This document shows, piece after piece, positions 7,372 through 14,570 of a DNA stretch of 18,561 nt (its first letter is position 1; the number at the start of each line of letters is the position of its first letter). The position numbers and the translations under genes were made by a program. The notes beneath the pieces are model-generated. The model had not been told where the DNA came from. It searched no databases and was given only the letters and a program-made list of their open reading frames with translations. Source of the stretch: Euryarchaeota archaeon UBA86. Lineage in GTDB: Archaea > Thermoplasmatota > Poseidoniia > Poseidoniales > Thalassarchaeaceae. The stretch spans positions 15,746-34,306 of the forward strand of contig DAQX01000026.1 of NCBI GenBank assembly GCA_002503055.1. The letters run 5' to 3'.

Positions 7372-8256
7372 ATGGTAAAGACAAAAATTATCGAAGAGAA
7401 TGACGAGAAGATTCGAATCCTACTCACAGACACTGACCGAGCCTTTGTCAATGCAATTCGACGTACCCTAATTTCTGATACTCCAAAGATGGCTATTGAC
7501 AAAGTACGCTTTGAAATGGGAACTGTTGAGATAGACGGAGAAGTCTGGGAGACCAATGGGCCACTACCCGATGAGATGATTGCTCAAAGACTAGCAATGA
7601 TTCCAATTCCAACCGTTCATGACGAGTTTCACTTCCAGGATAAGTGTCCCGAGTGTGCTGACTTGGTGGAAAAGGATAGAGGATGTCCTCTTTGCACCAT
7701 GATTTACACATGCAAGGAGTTCGGTTCCGATGGTGGTAGAATAATTACTGCTGGAGACATGAGCTACCTCGGAGAGGCTCGTCTAAATATTCCTGAGAAG
7801 TACCGCAGTATCCCGATTACCAAACTTTCGAAGGGTCAGATGATTGAGTTTTATGCAACTGCAATCATGGGTCGCGGTAGTGAGCATGCGAAGTGGTCTC
7901 CAGTATCTGGGGCCACATTTACACCAAGGAGAGTCGGGGTTTTGAACAACAAGACAAAGGCCAAGATTCTGTGGGGACTGAAACTTACAATCAAGGCAAA
8001 GGACTTCGATGGTGACAGGCTTGAAGACTTAGATATGGTCGAGCAGTTGGCTGATGATCTCAACCATGTTGGCCCTGGTACAGAGGAGTCAAGGGAGTTC
8101 AAGGACGCCATCACTCTTGAGGAAGTTCCTGGTGAATTCATCCTGAGTTTCGAGACCGATGGTTCGATGACACCTAAAGTGGCGTTTGAGAAGGCAATTG
8201 CTGAACTCTCCGAAAGATTCGGTGAGATTGAGGAAGACATAGTAGCCGTCTTCTGA
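7372..8256 (+). CDS. rpo3: DNA-directed RNA polymerase subunit D (Rpo3)
   Basis: This 294-residue archaeal homologue of bacterial alpha and eukaryotic Rpb3 forms the D/L assembly platform of RNA polymerase. The alpha-motif lies at about residues 20-40 (TDTDRAFVNAIRRTLISDTP), followed by RLAMIPIPT. Typical archaeal sequence HAKWSPVSGATFTPRR lies at 172-187, and the closing dimerisation part at 255-294. A cysteine loop C92-P-E-C95 ... C105-P-L-C108 ... C114 falls where Rpb3 binds zinc, so a metal site is likely. It is not at the position of the Fe-S ferredoxin-like domain of Sulfolobus subunit D. This is the last gene of the block; uL18e/L13/S9 genes, which often follow in archaea, do not follow here. 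Confidence 0.95.
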   Translation: MVKTKIIEENDEKIRILLTDTDRAFVNAIRRTLISDTPKMAIDKVRFEMGTVEIDGEVWETNGPLPDEMIAQRLAMIPIPTVHDEFHFQDKCPECADLVEKDRGCPLCTMIYTCKEFGSDGGRIITAGDMSYLGEARLNIPEKYRSIPITKLSKGQMIEFYATAIMGRGSEHAKWSPVSGATFTPRRVGVLNNKTKAKILWGLKLTIKAKDFDGDRLEDLDMVEQLADDLNHVGPGTEESREFKDAITLEEVPGEFILSFETDGSMTPKVAFEKAIAELSERFGEIEEDIVAVF

Positions 8257-8262
8257 GTCCGA

Positions 8263-8281
8263 GCATTCTTGGCTAGAATGC
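8263..8281 (+). terminator. Hairpin after rpo3, possible terminator
   Basis: GCATTCT-TGGCT-AGAATGC is a perfect 7-bp stem with a 5-nt loop, 6 nt after the rpo3 stop and 12 nt before the pantoate kinase start. No T-run follows, and archaeal termination relies mainly on T-rich tracts, so this may be a processing or attenuation element. Confidence 0.45.
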
Positions 8282-8293
8282 ACATGAGCGAGT

Positions 8294-9268
8294 ATGCATC
8301 GGTACTTGGGCAGAGGTCGATGTGGGGGTCACATAACCCTTCTATTCACAGTTAGTGACGAGTCTGACGACCCTGTCTGTCAAGGTAGCCTTGGAGCAGG
8401 GCTTTGCGTTGACCATGGAGTCGAAGTTGTCGCATATGGAGAAGATGGTGAGTTTGGATTGACAGTCACATTCGAGTCAATGGAAGGGGATTCGGAACTA
8501 TACGAAGCGGTACTGAACGCAATAGCGGAAGAAGTTCCAGAGATATTGGATATCTCTTGGGGGATTTCGGTAACAATCTCTCTTCCACCCGCACAGGGCT
8601 TCGGGGTTTCCGCTTCTGGGGCAGTTGCTTCCGCTATTGCATTTCAGAGAGCAGTTGGTCTGCCTTACGAGGAGAGTATGCGCAGAGCATATTCTATTGC
8701 TCATAGAGTTGAGCGGTCGCGCTCTACTGGTTTGGGTGATGTTACTGCTCTAGCCGCAGGAGGAGTCGAGCGGAGATTAGAGGTAGGGTCTCCGTACCAT
8801 GGTTCTAATCTTAGAAATGGCCCAGGTAGGGCCGAGGGTTGGAGTCTAGGAACTCCAGTAGTTCTAGCTTGGAGGGAGGGTTCGGGAAAGCACACCTCAA
8901 TCTACATCGACAATGCCGAATGGAAGAAAGCGATTAGCGAAGCGGGTTCTAAACAAATGAAAACACTCTCGCAAGGTGATTGGAGAGCAGATAGGTGGGG
9001 GGATCTGATTGACTCGGCGAGTGCATTCTCACGCGACAGTGGGTTGTTTGAGGATTCTTCTCGCAATGAACTGGTAACTCTGGCAACCGCTGCAGTTGCT
9101 AGTGCTGGGGCCGGAGGATTGGAAGTGATGTTGTGCATGCTCGGAGAGAGTGTAGCGATAGTCCCTCTCAATCCCTCAGAAGGAAGAGGCTGGATTGAGG
9201 GCGTCATAACAGAGTTGGACAGAGTTGGTCTTGAGGGATTAGAGACCAAAGTTGGCGAGCTCTCATGA
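8294..9268 (+). CDS. Pantoate kinase (archaeal GHMP family)
   Basis: Pantoate kinase phosphorylates pantoate to 4-phosphopantoate in the archaeal coenzyme A pathway, where phosphopantothenate synthetase acts next. The protein has 324 residues, slightly longer than usual. The N-terminal substrate motif GRCGGHITLLF (7-17) with GSLGAGLCVDHGVEV (31-45) follows the family pattern PGHI-x-x-(F)F ... GSRGAG; a Gly replaces the usual Pro before GHI. The GHMP ATP-binding loop is PPAQGFGVSASGA (98-110), followed by STGLGDV (144-150). Near the C-terminus AGAGGLEVMLCMLGESVAI fits the third GHMP motif. Other GHMP kinases such as mevalonate kinase are less likely because of the GSxGAG segment. It follows the rpo3 hairpin closely. 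Its stop overlaps the minus-strand nuclease gene by 6 bp. The partner phosphopantothenate synthetase is not in the window. Confidence 0.85.
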   Translation: MHRYLGRGRCGGHITLLFTVSDESDDPVCQGSLGAGLCVDHGVEVVAYGEDGEFGLTVTFESMEGDSELYEAVLNAIAEEVPEILDISWGISVTISLPPAQGFGVSASGAVASAIAFQRAVGLPYEESMRRAYSIAHRVERSRSTGLGDVTALAAGGVERRLEVGSPYHGSNLRNGPGRAEGWSLGTPVVLAWREGSGKHTSIYIDNAEWKKAISEAGSKQMKTLSQGDWRADRWGDLIDSASAFSRDSGLFEDSSRNELVTLATAAVASAGAGGLEVMLCMLGESVAIVPLNPSEGRGWIEGVITELDRVGLEGLETKVGELS

Positions 9269-10348
9269 GGCTTTCCTGGCCTTCTCATGGAATTCATCCA
9301 GCGGCGTTAGATTCAGTGGACTGGCATCAAGTTGAATCGCACCCTTTAGGCGTAGGCCGTCACAAAACCCATGTCTGTATACAATACCACCTTGTCCATA
9401 CTCGGCGACATAGCGGTCTACTTGCTTCTGGGTCTTCTTGCGTGGAAACTTGAGGTCGGCTCCAAAGAAATGCTTGGCATCAATCCAAGCGCAAGGCACG
9501 CCATTAATTCTGACATCATCCAAGAACAATAAATCGGGAGTGATGATTGCCCTGCCTTCACTGTCCTTCTGCTCGGCGAGTAATTCCTCCTGCCGGCGGA
9601 ACCTGACTCCAAGAGACTCAAAGTAATCGCATAGGATATCCTCGAAAACCTCGGCGGCGCTCTGAGTATCGCTTTGATCCACCGAACTGACCCTGTCGAC
9701 AGATTCGGCTAACTCAAATTGCTCTCGGTCGCGTTTGTTGAGTCTGTGGGGTTGCTTGTTCAGAGTTTCCTTGATTCGATTCTTCGACCATCCGCGGCCG
9801 GTCAGAATTGCTCTGAAAGTATTGACAGGAGGTGCATCGAAGCGCTTGGAGAGTGCAATAACACTCTCTCCTGAATTGTATCTACGACTGAGTTCGTTGG
9901 CTCTCCTCATTAATCGGGAATGAGAGTATACACTCTTCTCCTGATTCAAGGCACTGCGAAGTGATAGTGCCTGCTCTAAGGTGATTGGGAGATGGTCTAA
10001 CTTGTCTGCAATCTCCTGTACTCTATCTTCAGGCAGAAAGCCAAATTCCCCCGGAATACATGCGATGTTTCCTGCCTTACGCTGTACATCTTTGGAAACT
10101 GCTTTTGTTTTCCAAGTGACATCAATTCTCTCAGGAGGTGGATCGATCTCTGCGGGCACCCCCATAGGAGGAGGGTTCTGATTGAAGCGGTTAATGGCAC
10201 GCTCCACCGCTTCTGTATCGCTCGCCAGACTCTGTTTCTTGGGGGCTCCGTTCCTGCCCCCTGAGTCTCGGCGTCGTCGACGACGTCCCCGTCGTCGTTT
10301 ACCGCTCTTCTCGTCACTCAACGGTACTTCGAGAGAAGGGGGCTCCAT
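9263..10348 (-). CDS. CDIN1 (C15orf41)-like TPD-domain protein, putative PD-(D/E)XK nuclease
   Basis: This protein has 361 residues. The N-terminal 40 residues are basic and disordered-looking, with the Arg run GKRRRGRRRRRR. A helix-turn-helix-like part lies at about 158-195 (ESVIALSKRFDAPPVNTFRA). The C-terminal domain carries the family-naming TPD motif in ITPDLLF (269-275), then CAWIDAKHFFGAD (286-298) and GIVYRHGF (321-328). These match human CDIN1/C15orf41 (TPDF ... WIESK-x-x-FGD ... the YG/HGF end). In PD-(D/E)XK terms D272 and D290-x-K292 would be the active-site set, with a Glu near 235-238 as a further ligand. Human CDIN1 binds codanin-1 and is mutated in congenital dyserythropoietic anaemia type I; the archaeal role is unestablished. 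The gene is last in the set leuS-DCC-nuclease and starts 18 nt after the DCC stop. Family membership is confident; nuclease activity is inferred. Confidence 0.85.
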   Translation of the reverse strand: MEPPSLEVPLSDEKSGKRRRGRRRRRRDSGGRNGAPKKQSLASDTEAVERAINRFNQNPPPMGVPAEIDPPPERIDVTWKTKAVSKDVQRKAGNIACIPGEFGFLPEDRVQEIADKLDHLPITLEQALSLRSALNQEKSVYSHSRLMRRANELSRRYNSGESVIALSKRFDAPPVNTFRAILTGRGWSKNRIKETLNKQPHRLNKRDREQFELAESVDRVSSVDQSDTQSAAEVFEDILCDYFESLGVRFRRQEELLAEQKDSEGRAIITPDLLFLDDVRINGVPCAWIDAKHFFGADLKFPRKKTQKQVDRYVAEYGQGGIVYRHGFCDGLRLKGAIQLDASPLNLTPLDEFHEKARKAS

Positions 10349-10366
10349 GAACCCACCGTGTGCAAC

Positions 10367-10696
10367 TTACCTGAATTTGGCATAGATGTCATAGACTAAA
10401 TCTCTGATTGGATATGGCACTAACCACATCGCAGCCCCAAATGACCATGGTAGCCCCATTCTTGATGCGATTCTCCAAACAGCTCCACTCTTAGCGTACC
10501 AGTTTCCGTCCTCAGTGATGATGAACACTGAATCGACTCCTTGCATATCATCCGGTTTGTTAGAAAGTAACTCTGTTCCCTCGTCGGAATCCTGACCTAG
10601 GGTGCGGATATTTCCGGCACTATCGTATCGATTGATGAAAGAGGCCCAACGACTGCAAGTCCCGCAAGTATCATCAAAAAGGACTATTGAGGGCAT
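10367..10696 (-). CDS. DCC-family thiol-disulfide oxidoreductase-like protein (DUF393)
   Basis: This short protein of 109 residues begins IVLFDDTCGTCSRWASFI. That gives the D-x-x-C-x-x-C signature with Cys11 and Cys14 after a first beta strand, as in the DCC (DUF393) family. The C-terminal VPYPIRDLVYDIYAKFR matches the family's closing motif (P-x-x-x-RD-x-x-Y-x-x-x-A-x-x-R). The domain has a thioredoxin-like arrangement; redox activity is presumed from the CxxC and is not shown for most members. It starts 8 nt after the leuS stop, and AGGTG overlapping that stop serves as a Shine-Dalgarno, so it is probably translated from the leuS transcript. The CDIN1-like gene follows after 18 nt. Confidence 0.85.
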   Translation of the reverse strand: MPSIVLFDDTCGTCSRWASFINRYDSAGNIRTLGQDSDEGTELLSNKPDDMQGVDSVFIITEDGNWYAKSGAVWRIASRMGLPWSFGAAMWLVPYPIRDLVYDIYAKFR

Positions 10697-10704
10697 ATTT
10701 ACAC

Positions 10705-13563
10705 CTATAGGAATGCAATTCCTGGCTCTAATGGGAAGGCAAATTTTGCCTTTCCAGCAACATCCTCTCCCTCGCCTGCAGGGTATGCCTCTACAGAAGT
10801 GACTCCTAAAGCTTGGGCGATAAATTCCGAGTTCATGTTGATGGTTGATGCTTCGTCAATCGCACTCATAATCAGTTGCTTCTCTCCTTGGGACCAAGTG
10901 TGAATACGCCCACGCTTTTTCTTGCTTCCCATGGTCAGTTCCATCCAGGTCTGCATCACCTCTCCACGCATTTGCTCAACGGAGAATACATCCATCGACT
11001 TCAGATGATCCATCCCTCCGGTCTTGAAGTCGAATGTTTCCGAATCTAGTTGGATTGCTTCTCGGGCGAGTTGTTCTTTCCATGCAGGAGAGGTCTGAAT
11101 TATCACACTGGTAATCTCCTCCTCAACATATCTCTCTGCCAGTTCTCGCAATGCTCTACCGCTAGAGATTAGTTCCTTGAGGTAGGCCTCACGGGCCAAG
11201 ACTCCAGCATCTTCCTCTGAAGAATCATCTGACTCTTCGAGGCAATAAGTAGCTAGCATTCCCTTGCCGCCTACTGAATGCCAGAACTCTTCGGCGATAT
11301 GAGGAGTAGTGGGGGCGAGCATTGGTATCCATCCCAATAGGAACTGCCTTGCAGTATCTCGATTATTTCCTCCCCTCCTAATGTACCAAGCCCAGTCTGA
11401 TAACATCTCGTAGTGGCTAATCATCACACCCTCACGGATGCTGACAATTGACATCGAATCTTTCCAAGCGGCCCGATTTACTCTCAATCTGGCAAGTAGC
11501 CAGTCATCAAGTGGACTGGGTGTCTCGCCTAGAGTCATGGCTGACTCCATCGCATCTATGATTGAGTGAAGTTGACGGTGGTTGGCCTCGAGGGCGCTGT
11601 CCGACCAATCCATCCCAGCCTCTGGATTAGCTCCGAACAGGATGAACAGACGGACTGTGTCGGCACCATATCTTCCTACCATCTCTCCGGGACTGACAGT
11701 GTTGCCCAGCGACTTGCCCATCTTCACTGAACGAGTTCCTAGCTTCTCACCACAAGTTGGGCAGTCGCAACCGAATAAATCGACATGGAACTCAGCGTTG
11801 CAGTCAGAGCAGAAGGGAGCAGGTGCATTCAACATTCCCTGGCAGACCAGAGTGCCAAACGGCTCACCGACCGTATTCATTCCGGCATCTCGGGTGACCT
11901 TGGTGAAGAATCGTGCATATAGCAGGTGCATGACCGCGTGTTCAATACCTCCAATGTAGAGGTCGACTCCTCCGTCCATCCAGTAGTCTACAGCCTCGCG
12001 ATCGAAAGGAGTGGAGTCGTTACTGGCGTCACAGAATCTCATGAAGTACCAAGATGAGTCGTAGAAGGTATCCATTGTGTCTGTCTCACGCTTTGCTAGC
12101 CCTCCGCAGGAGGGGCATGATGTGTTGACGAATGAATCGTGAGAAGCCAGTGGGTTGCCACTCTGATCTTCACTGAAGGTGACATCGAGTGGCAATTCTA
12201 CAGGGAGTTCAGAGGAGGGGACGGGTACGATTCCGCAAGTTTTGCAGTGAATCATCGGAATTGGAGTACCCCAGAATCTCTGGCGGCTAAGTAACCAATC
12301 TTTGAGTCTGTACTCGACGGTTCCGTGACCGGATCCGGCAGACTCAAGTGCGGCGATGACTGCATCCTTTGCATCCTGTCCAGCTAATCCATCGAAGTCG
12401 TCTGCACCTGAGTTTACCATAGGCCCATAGCCCTCGAATGCATAATTCAACTCAGCATTCGGATCATCACCTTCCTTCTCGACAAGTACTCTACGAATCT
12501 CTATCCCATATCTCTCTGCGAAGTCATAATCTCGCTGGTCGTGGCCGGGTACAGCCATCACAGCACCAGTTCCATAAGATGCGACAACGAAATTGCCCGC
12601 ATAGATTGGAACCTTCTCACCATTCAGTGGATTGATTGCATGGCGACCTAGGAAAACACCCTTCTTCTCCTTTAGCATATTGATGCGTTCAAACTCGGAC
12701 ATGCGTGCACACTCATCGCGTAACTCACGCCAGTCCGCCTCCCACTCGGTACCTGTGCACAACTCCTCACATAGCGGGTGTTCTGGAGAGAGCGTTACGA
12801 AGGTGACACCGAATATTGTATCCGGGCGTGTAGTGAAGGCTCCAATCACGGCGTCTGAGTCAGCTACTGGGAAGTCAATGTGAGCGCCGAACGAGCGCCC
12901 GATCCAGTTGCGCTGCATCGCCTTGACATTCTCAGGGAATGAAATGTTCTCAATCTCGTCTAGTAGTTCATCCGAGTATTCGGTCATTCGCAGGAACCAT
13001 TGTGCCATATCGCGCTGCACGACCTCAAGCCCGCAACGCCAGCAGCGGTTGTTCTTGACCTGTTCATTGGCAAGTACCGTATCACAATCCACGCACCAGT
13101 TCACTGGCGCCAGCCTGCGTTCTACCAATCCTCGATTATTGAGCATCAGGAAAATTTCCTGATTCCAGTGATAGTAGTCTACATCAGAAGTAGCTAGGAA
13201 GCGTCTCCAGTCGTACGAATATCCCATCCGCTCCTGATCGGAGCGGATGCTTGCAATATTGCGATGCGTAACTGTGTGAGGGTGCCCTCCTTCCTTCTTG
13301 GCTGCATTCTCGGCGGGCATACCAAAGGAGTCGTATCCCATTGGATAGAGGACATTCTTGCCCATCAAGCGATGAAAGCGAGCCATTGCATCGCCAATCG
13401 AATAGTTGCGAACATGTCCCATGTGCATATTGCCAGAGGGATAAGGGAACATCTCAAGGCAGTAGAACTTCGGCTTGCTGTGGTCAATCTCGGCCTCAAA
13501 CGCTCCAGCATCGGCCCAAGCCTTCTGCCAGCGCGTCTCTACTTCTTCCGCGTCGTATACCAT
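10705..13563 (-). CDS. leuS: Leucyl-tRNA synthetase, bacterial-type core
   Basis: This 952-residue class Ia synthetase charges tRNA-Leu. The HIGH motif is HMGH (47-50) within FPYPSGNMHMGHVRNYSIGD. A zinc-type cluster, WCVDCDTVLANEQ ... CWRC (157-177), precedes MQRNWIGRS. The CP1 editing domain (about 225-420) contains TTRPDT (244-249) and GTGAVMAVPGHDQRD (331-345) and is inserted after the zinc region, as in bacterial enzymes. A second Cys cluster (585-604) precedes the KMSKS loop, here KMGKS (614-618), in an insertion typical of bacterial LeuRS. The C-terminal approximately 130 residues do not resemble the usual bacterial end and close with AKFAFPLEPGIAFL. The start ATG 13563 has GGGAG spaced about 8 nt. 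The gene has a hairpin-rich 169-bp upstream region and heads an operon with DCC and CDIN1-like genes. Bacterial-type leuS in an archaeon implies past transfer. Confidence 0.95.
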   Translation of the reverse strand: MVYDAEEVETRWQKAWADAGAFEAEIDHSKPKFYCLEMFPYPSGNMHMGHVRNYSIGDAMARFHRLMGKNVLYPMGYDSFGMPAENAAKKEGGHPHTVTHRNIASIRSDQERMGYSYDWRRFLATSDVDYYHWNQEIFLMLNNRGLVERRLAPVNWCVDCDTVLANEQVKNNRCWRCGLEVVQRDMAQWFLRMTEYSDELLDEIENISFPENVKAMQRNWIGRSFGAHIDFPVADSDAVIGAFTTRPDTIFGVTFVTLSPEHPLCEELCTGTEWEADWRELRDECARMSEFERINMLKEKKGVFLGRHAINPLNGEKVPIYAGNFVVASYGTGAVMAVPGHDQRDYDFAERYGIEIRRVLVEKEGDDPNAELNYAFEGYGPMVNSGADDFDGLAGQDAKDAVIAALESAGSGHGTVEYRLKDWLLSRQRFWGTPIPMIHCKTCGIVPVPSSELPVELPLDVTFSEDQSGNPLASHDSFVNTSCPSCGGLAKRETDTMDTFYDSSWYFMRFCDASNDSTPFDREAVDYWMDGGVDLYIGGIEHAVMHLLYARFFTKVTRDAGMNTVGEPFGTLVCQGMLNAPAPFCSDCNAEFHVDLFGCDCPTCGEKLGTRSVKMGKSLGNTVSPGEMVGRYGADTVRLFILFGANPEAGMDWSDSALEANHRQLHSIIDAMESAMTLGETPSPLDDWLLARLRVNRAAWKDSMSIVSIREGVMISHYEMLSDWAWYIRRGGNNRDTARQFLLGWIPMLAPTTPHIAEEFWHSVGGKGMLATYCLEESDDSSEEDAGVLAREAYLKELISSGRALRELAERYVEEEITSVIIQTSPAWKEQLAREAIQLDSETFDFKTGGMDHLKSMDVFSVEQMRGEVMQTWMELTMGSKKKRGRIHTWSQGEKQLIMSAIDEASTINMNSEFIAQALGVTSVEAYPAGEGEDVAGKAKFAFPLEPGIAFL

Positions 13564-13732
13564 TTCCTTTCTCCCAACGGGCTTCGCAGGGAGTCCTCAG
13601 ACTCCCAGCCGAAGCAGTAGACCGGGCGCGAGCCCGCCTAGCAGGGTATGTGTGGAGGGCATTCGAGCCACATACCCCGACTCGGAGACCACGCTTTGAA
13701 GCCTGCCCCGAGACAGTAGCGCCGCCACACCT
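13564..13732. promoter_or_regulatory. Divergent intergenic region (leuS/MBL) rich in stems; candidate structured leader or ncRNA
   Basis: This 169-bp gap holds both divergent promoters and four inverted repeats. GGGAGTC-CTCA-GACTCCC (13589-13606) is nested inside GCTTCG/CGAAGC (13581-13586 with 13610-13615). CGGGC-GCGA-GCCCG lies at 13623-13636. GGGTATGTG/CACATACCC (13644-13652 with 13669-13677) encloses a 16-nt loop. CTCGG/CCGAG pairs 13681-13685 with 13708-13712. The region is GC-rich, and no clear TATA box or tRNA fold is visible on either strand. Read on the minus strand it would be the leuS 5' leader, and a regulatory role for leuS is the simplest idea. Confidence 0.45.
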
Positions 13733-14473
13733 ATGCGAGAGTTATCGCTGCGAGAGAATATGCTGAGTGACGGCGAGTTCCATGTCTCAATCTGGGAAGA
13801 TGGAGTGGAGGTGTGGGTAACCCAGATGGGGAACCTGATGAATATGAACACCGCATTCATCGATAGGGCCAATGGAGTAGTCGCAATAATCGACCCATTC
13901 AATGCTAATTTGTGGACTGAAGCTCTCGAAAAAGAGGGATTAGAACCGACTCATCTACTGTACACTCACACACATCGCGATCATGCTGCTGGATATCCGG
14001 GGATGATGAAGCGCTTTCCCGAGTTGGAGGTGTGGGGCCATGAGGAAGCTAGAGTTCCTAGTCTGCTCGGCAATGTGGTGTTCAGAAAGGTCGACTTTAC
14101 CAACACATGGGAAAGTGAACCGGGTGAATGTGTTGAGTGGTCCGCCGGCTCAATCAGTCTGATTGTAACTCACTCTCCGGGTCACGCTCCCGGTCATGTC
14201 ACCTTCCACGGACACGGGGTCTACCACGCTGGAGATCTACTATTCGTCAGAAGTGCTGGCAGAGTTGACTTGCCCGGTGGCGACCCTCGTGCGCAACAAA
14301 GGAGTCTAATCAGAGCCAAGGAGATACTGAGTGAACTGCCAGATGACTGGAGATTAATTCCCGGACATAGGTACGATGATTTCCGAGGAGAGATTCCTGA
14401 TTGGATTAGCCTAGGAGATGCTTTGCAACACAACTACTTCCTAGCCCACATAACGATGCCTAGAGAGGATTGA
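13733..14473 (+). CDS. Metallo-beta-lactamase-fold hydrolase, glyoxalase II-like
   Basis: This 246-residue protein carries the complete binuclear metal set of the glyoxalase II-like group. These are THTHRDH (78-84; His79, His81, Asp83, His84), the third-motif histidine in HSPGHAPGH (147-155), the bridging Asp168 in HAGDLLF, and a final His212 in IPGHRYDD. The stretch AGRVDLPGGDPRAQQRSL (175-192) is characteristic of glyoxalase II and persulfide dioxygenase relatives. The substrate is not evident; hydroxyacylglutathione itself is unlikely if the host lacks glutathione, so another thioester is plausible. The start at 13733 is the first ATG in frame, with an alternative ATG at 13760. It is divergent from leuS, and a tiny ORF begins 4 nt after its stop. 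Confidence 0.85.
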   Translation: MRELSLRENMLSDGEFHVSIWEDGVEVWVTQMGNLMNMNTAFIDRANGVVAIIDPFNANLWTEALEKEGLEPTHLLYTHTHRDHAAGYPGMMKRFPELEVWGHEEARVPSLLGNVVFRKVDFTNTWESEPGECVEWSAGSISLIVTHSPGHAPGHVTFHGHGVYHAGDLLFVRSAGRVDLPGGDPRAQQRSLIRAKEILSELPDDWRLIPGHRYDDFRGEIPDWISLGDALQHNYFLAHITMPRED

Positions 14474-14477
14474 TTGA

Positions 14478-14570
14478 ATGGCAGAAGGTCCTCTGGCCCC
14501 TCCTACTGAAGATGGGATACCCAACGCTAGCCCCAACACTGGCGGTGGCTGCGGTGGCGGCGGATTCTAG
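14478..14570 (+). CDS. Small ORF: 30-residue peptide with Gly/Cys-rich tail
   Basis: The ORF begins 4 nt after the metallo-beta-lactamase stop and ends with TAG overlapping the aceE stop region by 4 bp, so it exactly fills the gap between two convergent genes. GAGAGGAT just upstream (14462-14469) could act as Shine-Dalgarno for coupled reinitiation. The peptide has a Pro-rich front half (EGPLAPPTEDG) and ends NTGGGCGGGGF, with one cysteine inside a glycine tail. I do not recognise a family. A Gly-rich Cys tail could be a modification, metal or thioester site, but nothing shows this. It may instead be a chance frame, since GGN codons could simply reflect a GC-rich 3' region. The tight spacing favours a real gene. 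Confidence 0.42.
   Translation: MAEGPLAPPTEDGIPNASPNTGGGCGGGGF

Noticed and set aside
13600..13690. Possible tRNA gene or T-box element in the leuS/MBL gap
   Set aside because: TCGAAT resembles a T-loop, but no 5-bp T stem, acceptor stem or 7-nt anticodon loop can be formed on either strand. No T-box consensus (TGGNACCGCG-like) or NCCA-pairing bulge is visible.
13475..13699. Plus-strand frames crossing the leuS start and the intergenic stems
   Set aside because: They lie mostly antisense to leuS, have no ribosome site and give Arg/Ser/Pro-rich low-complexity products.
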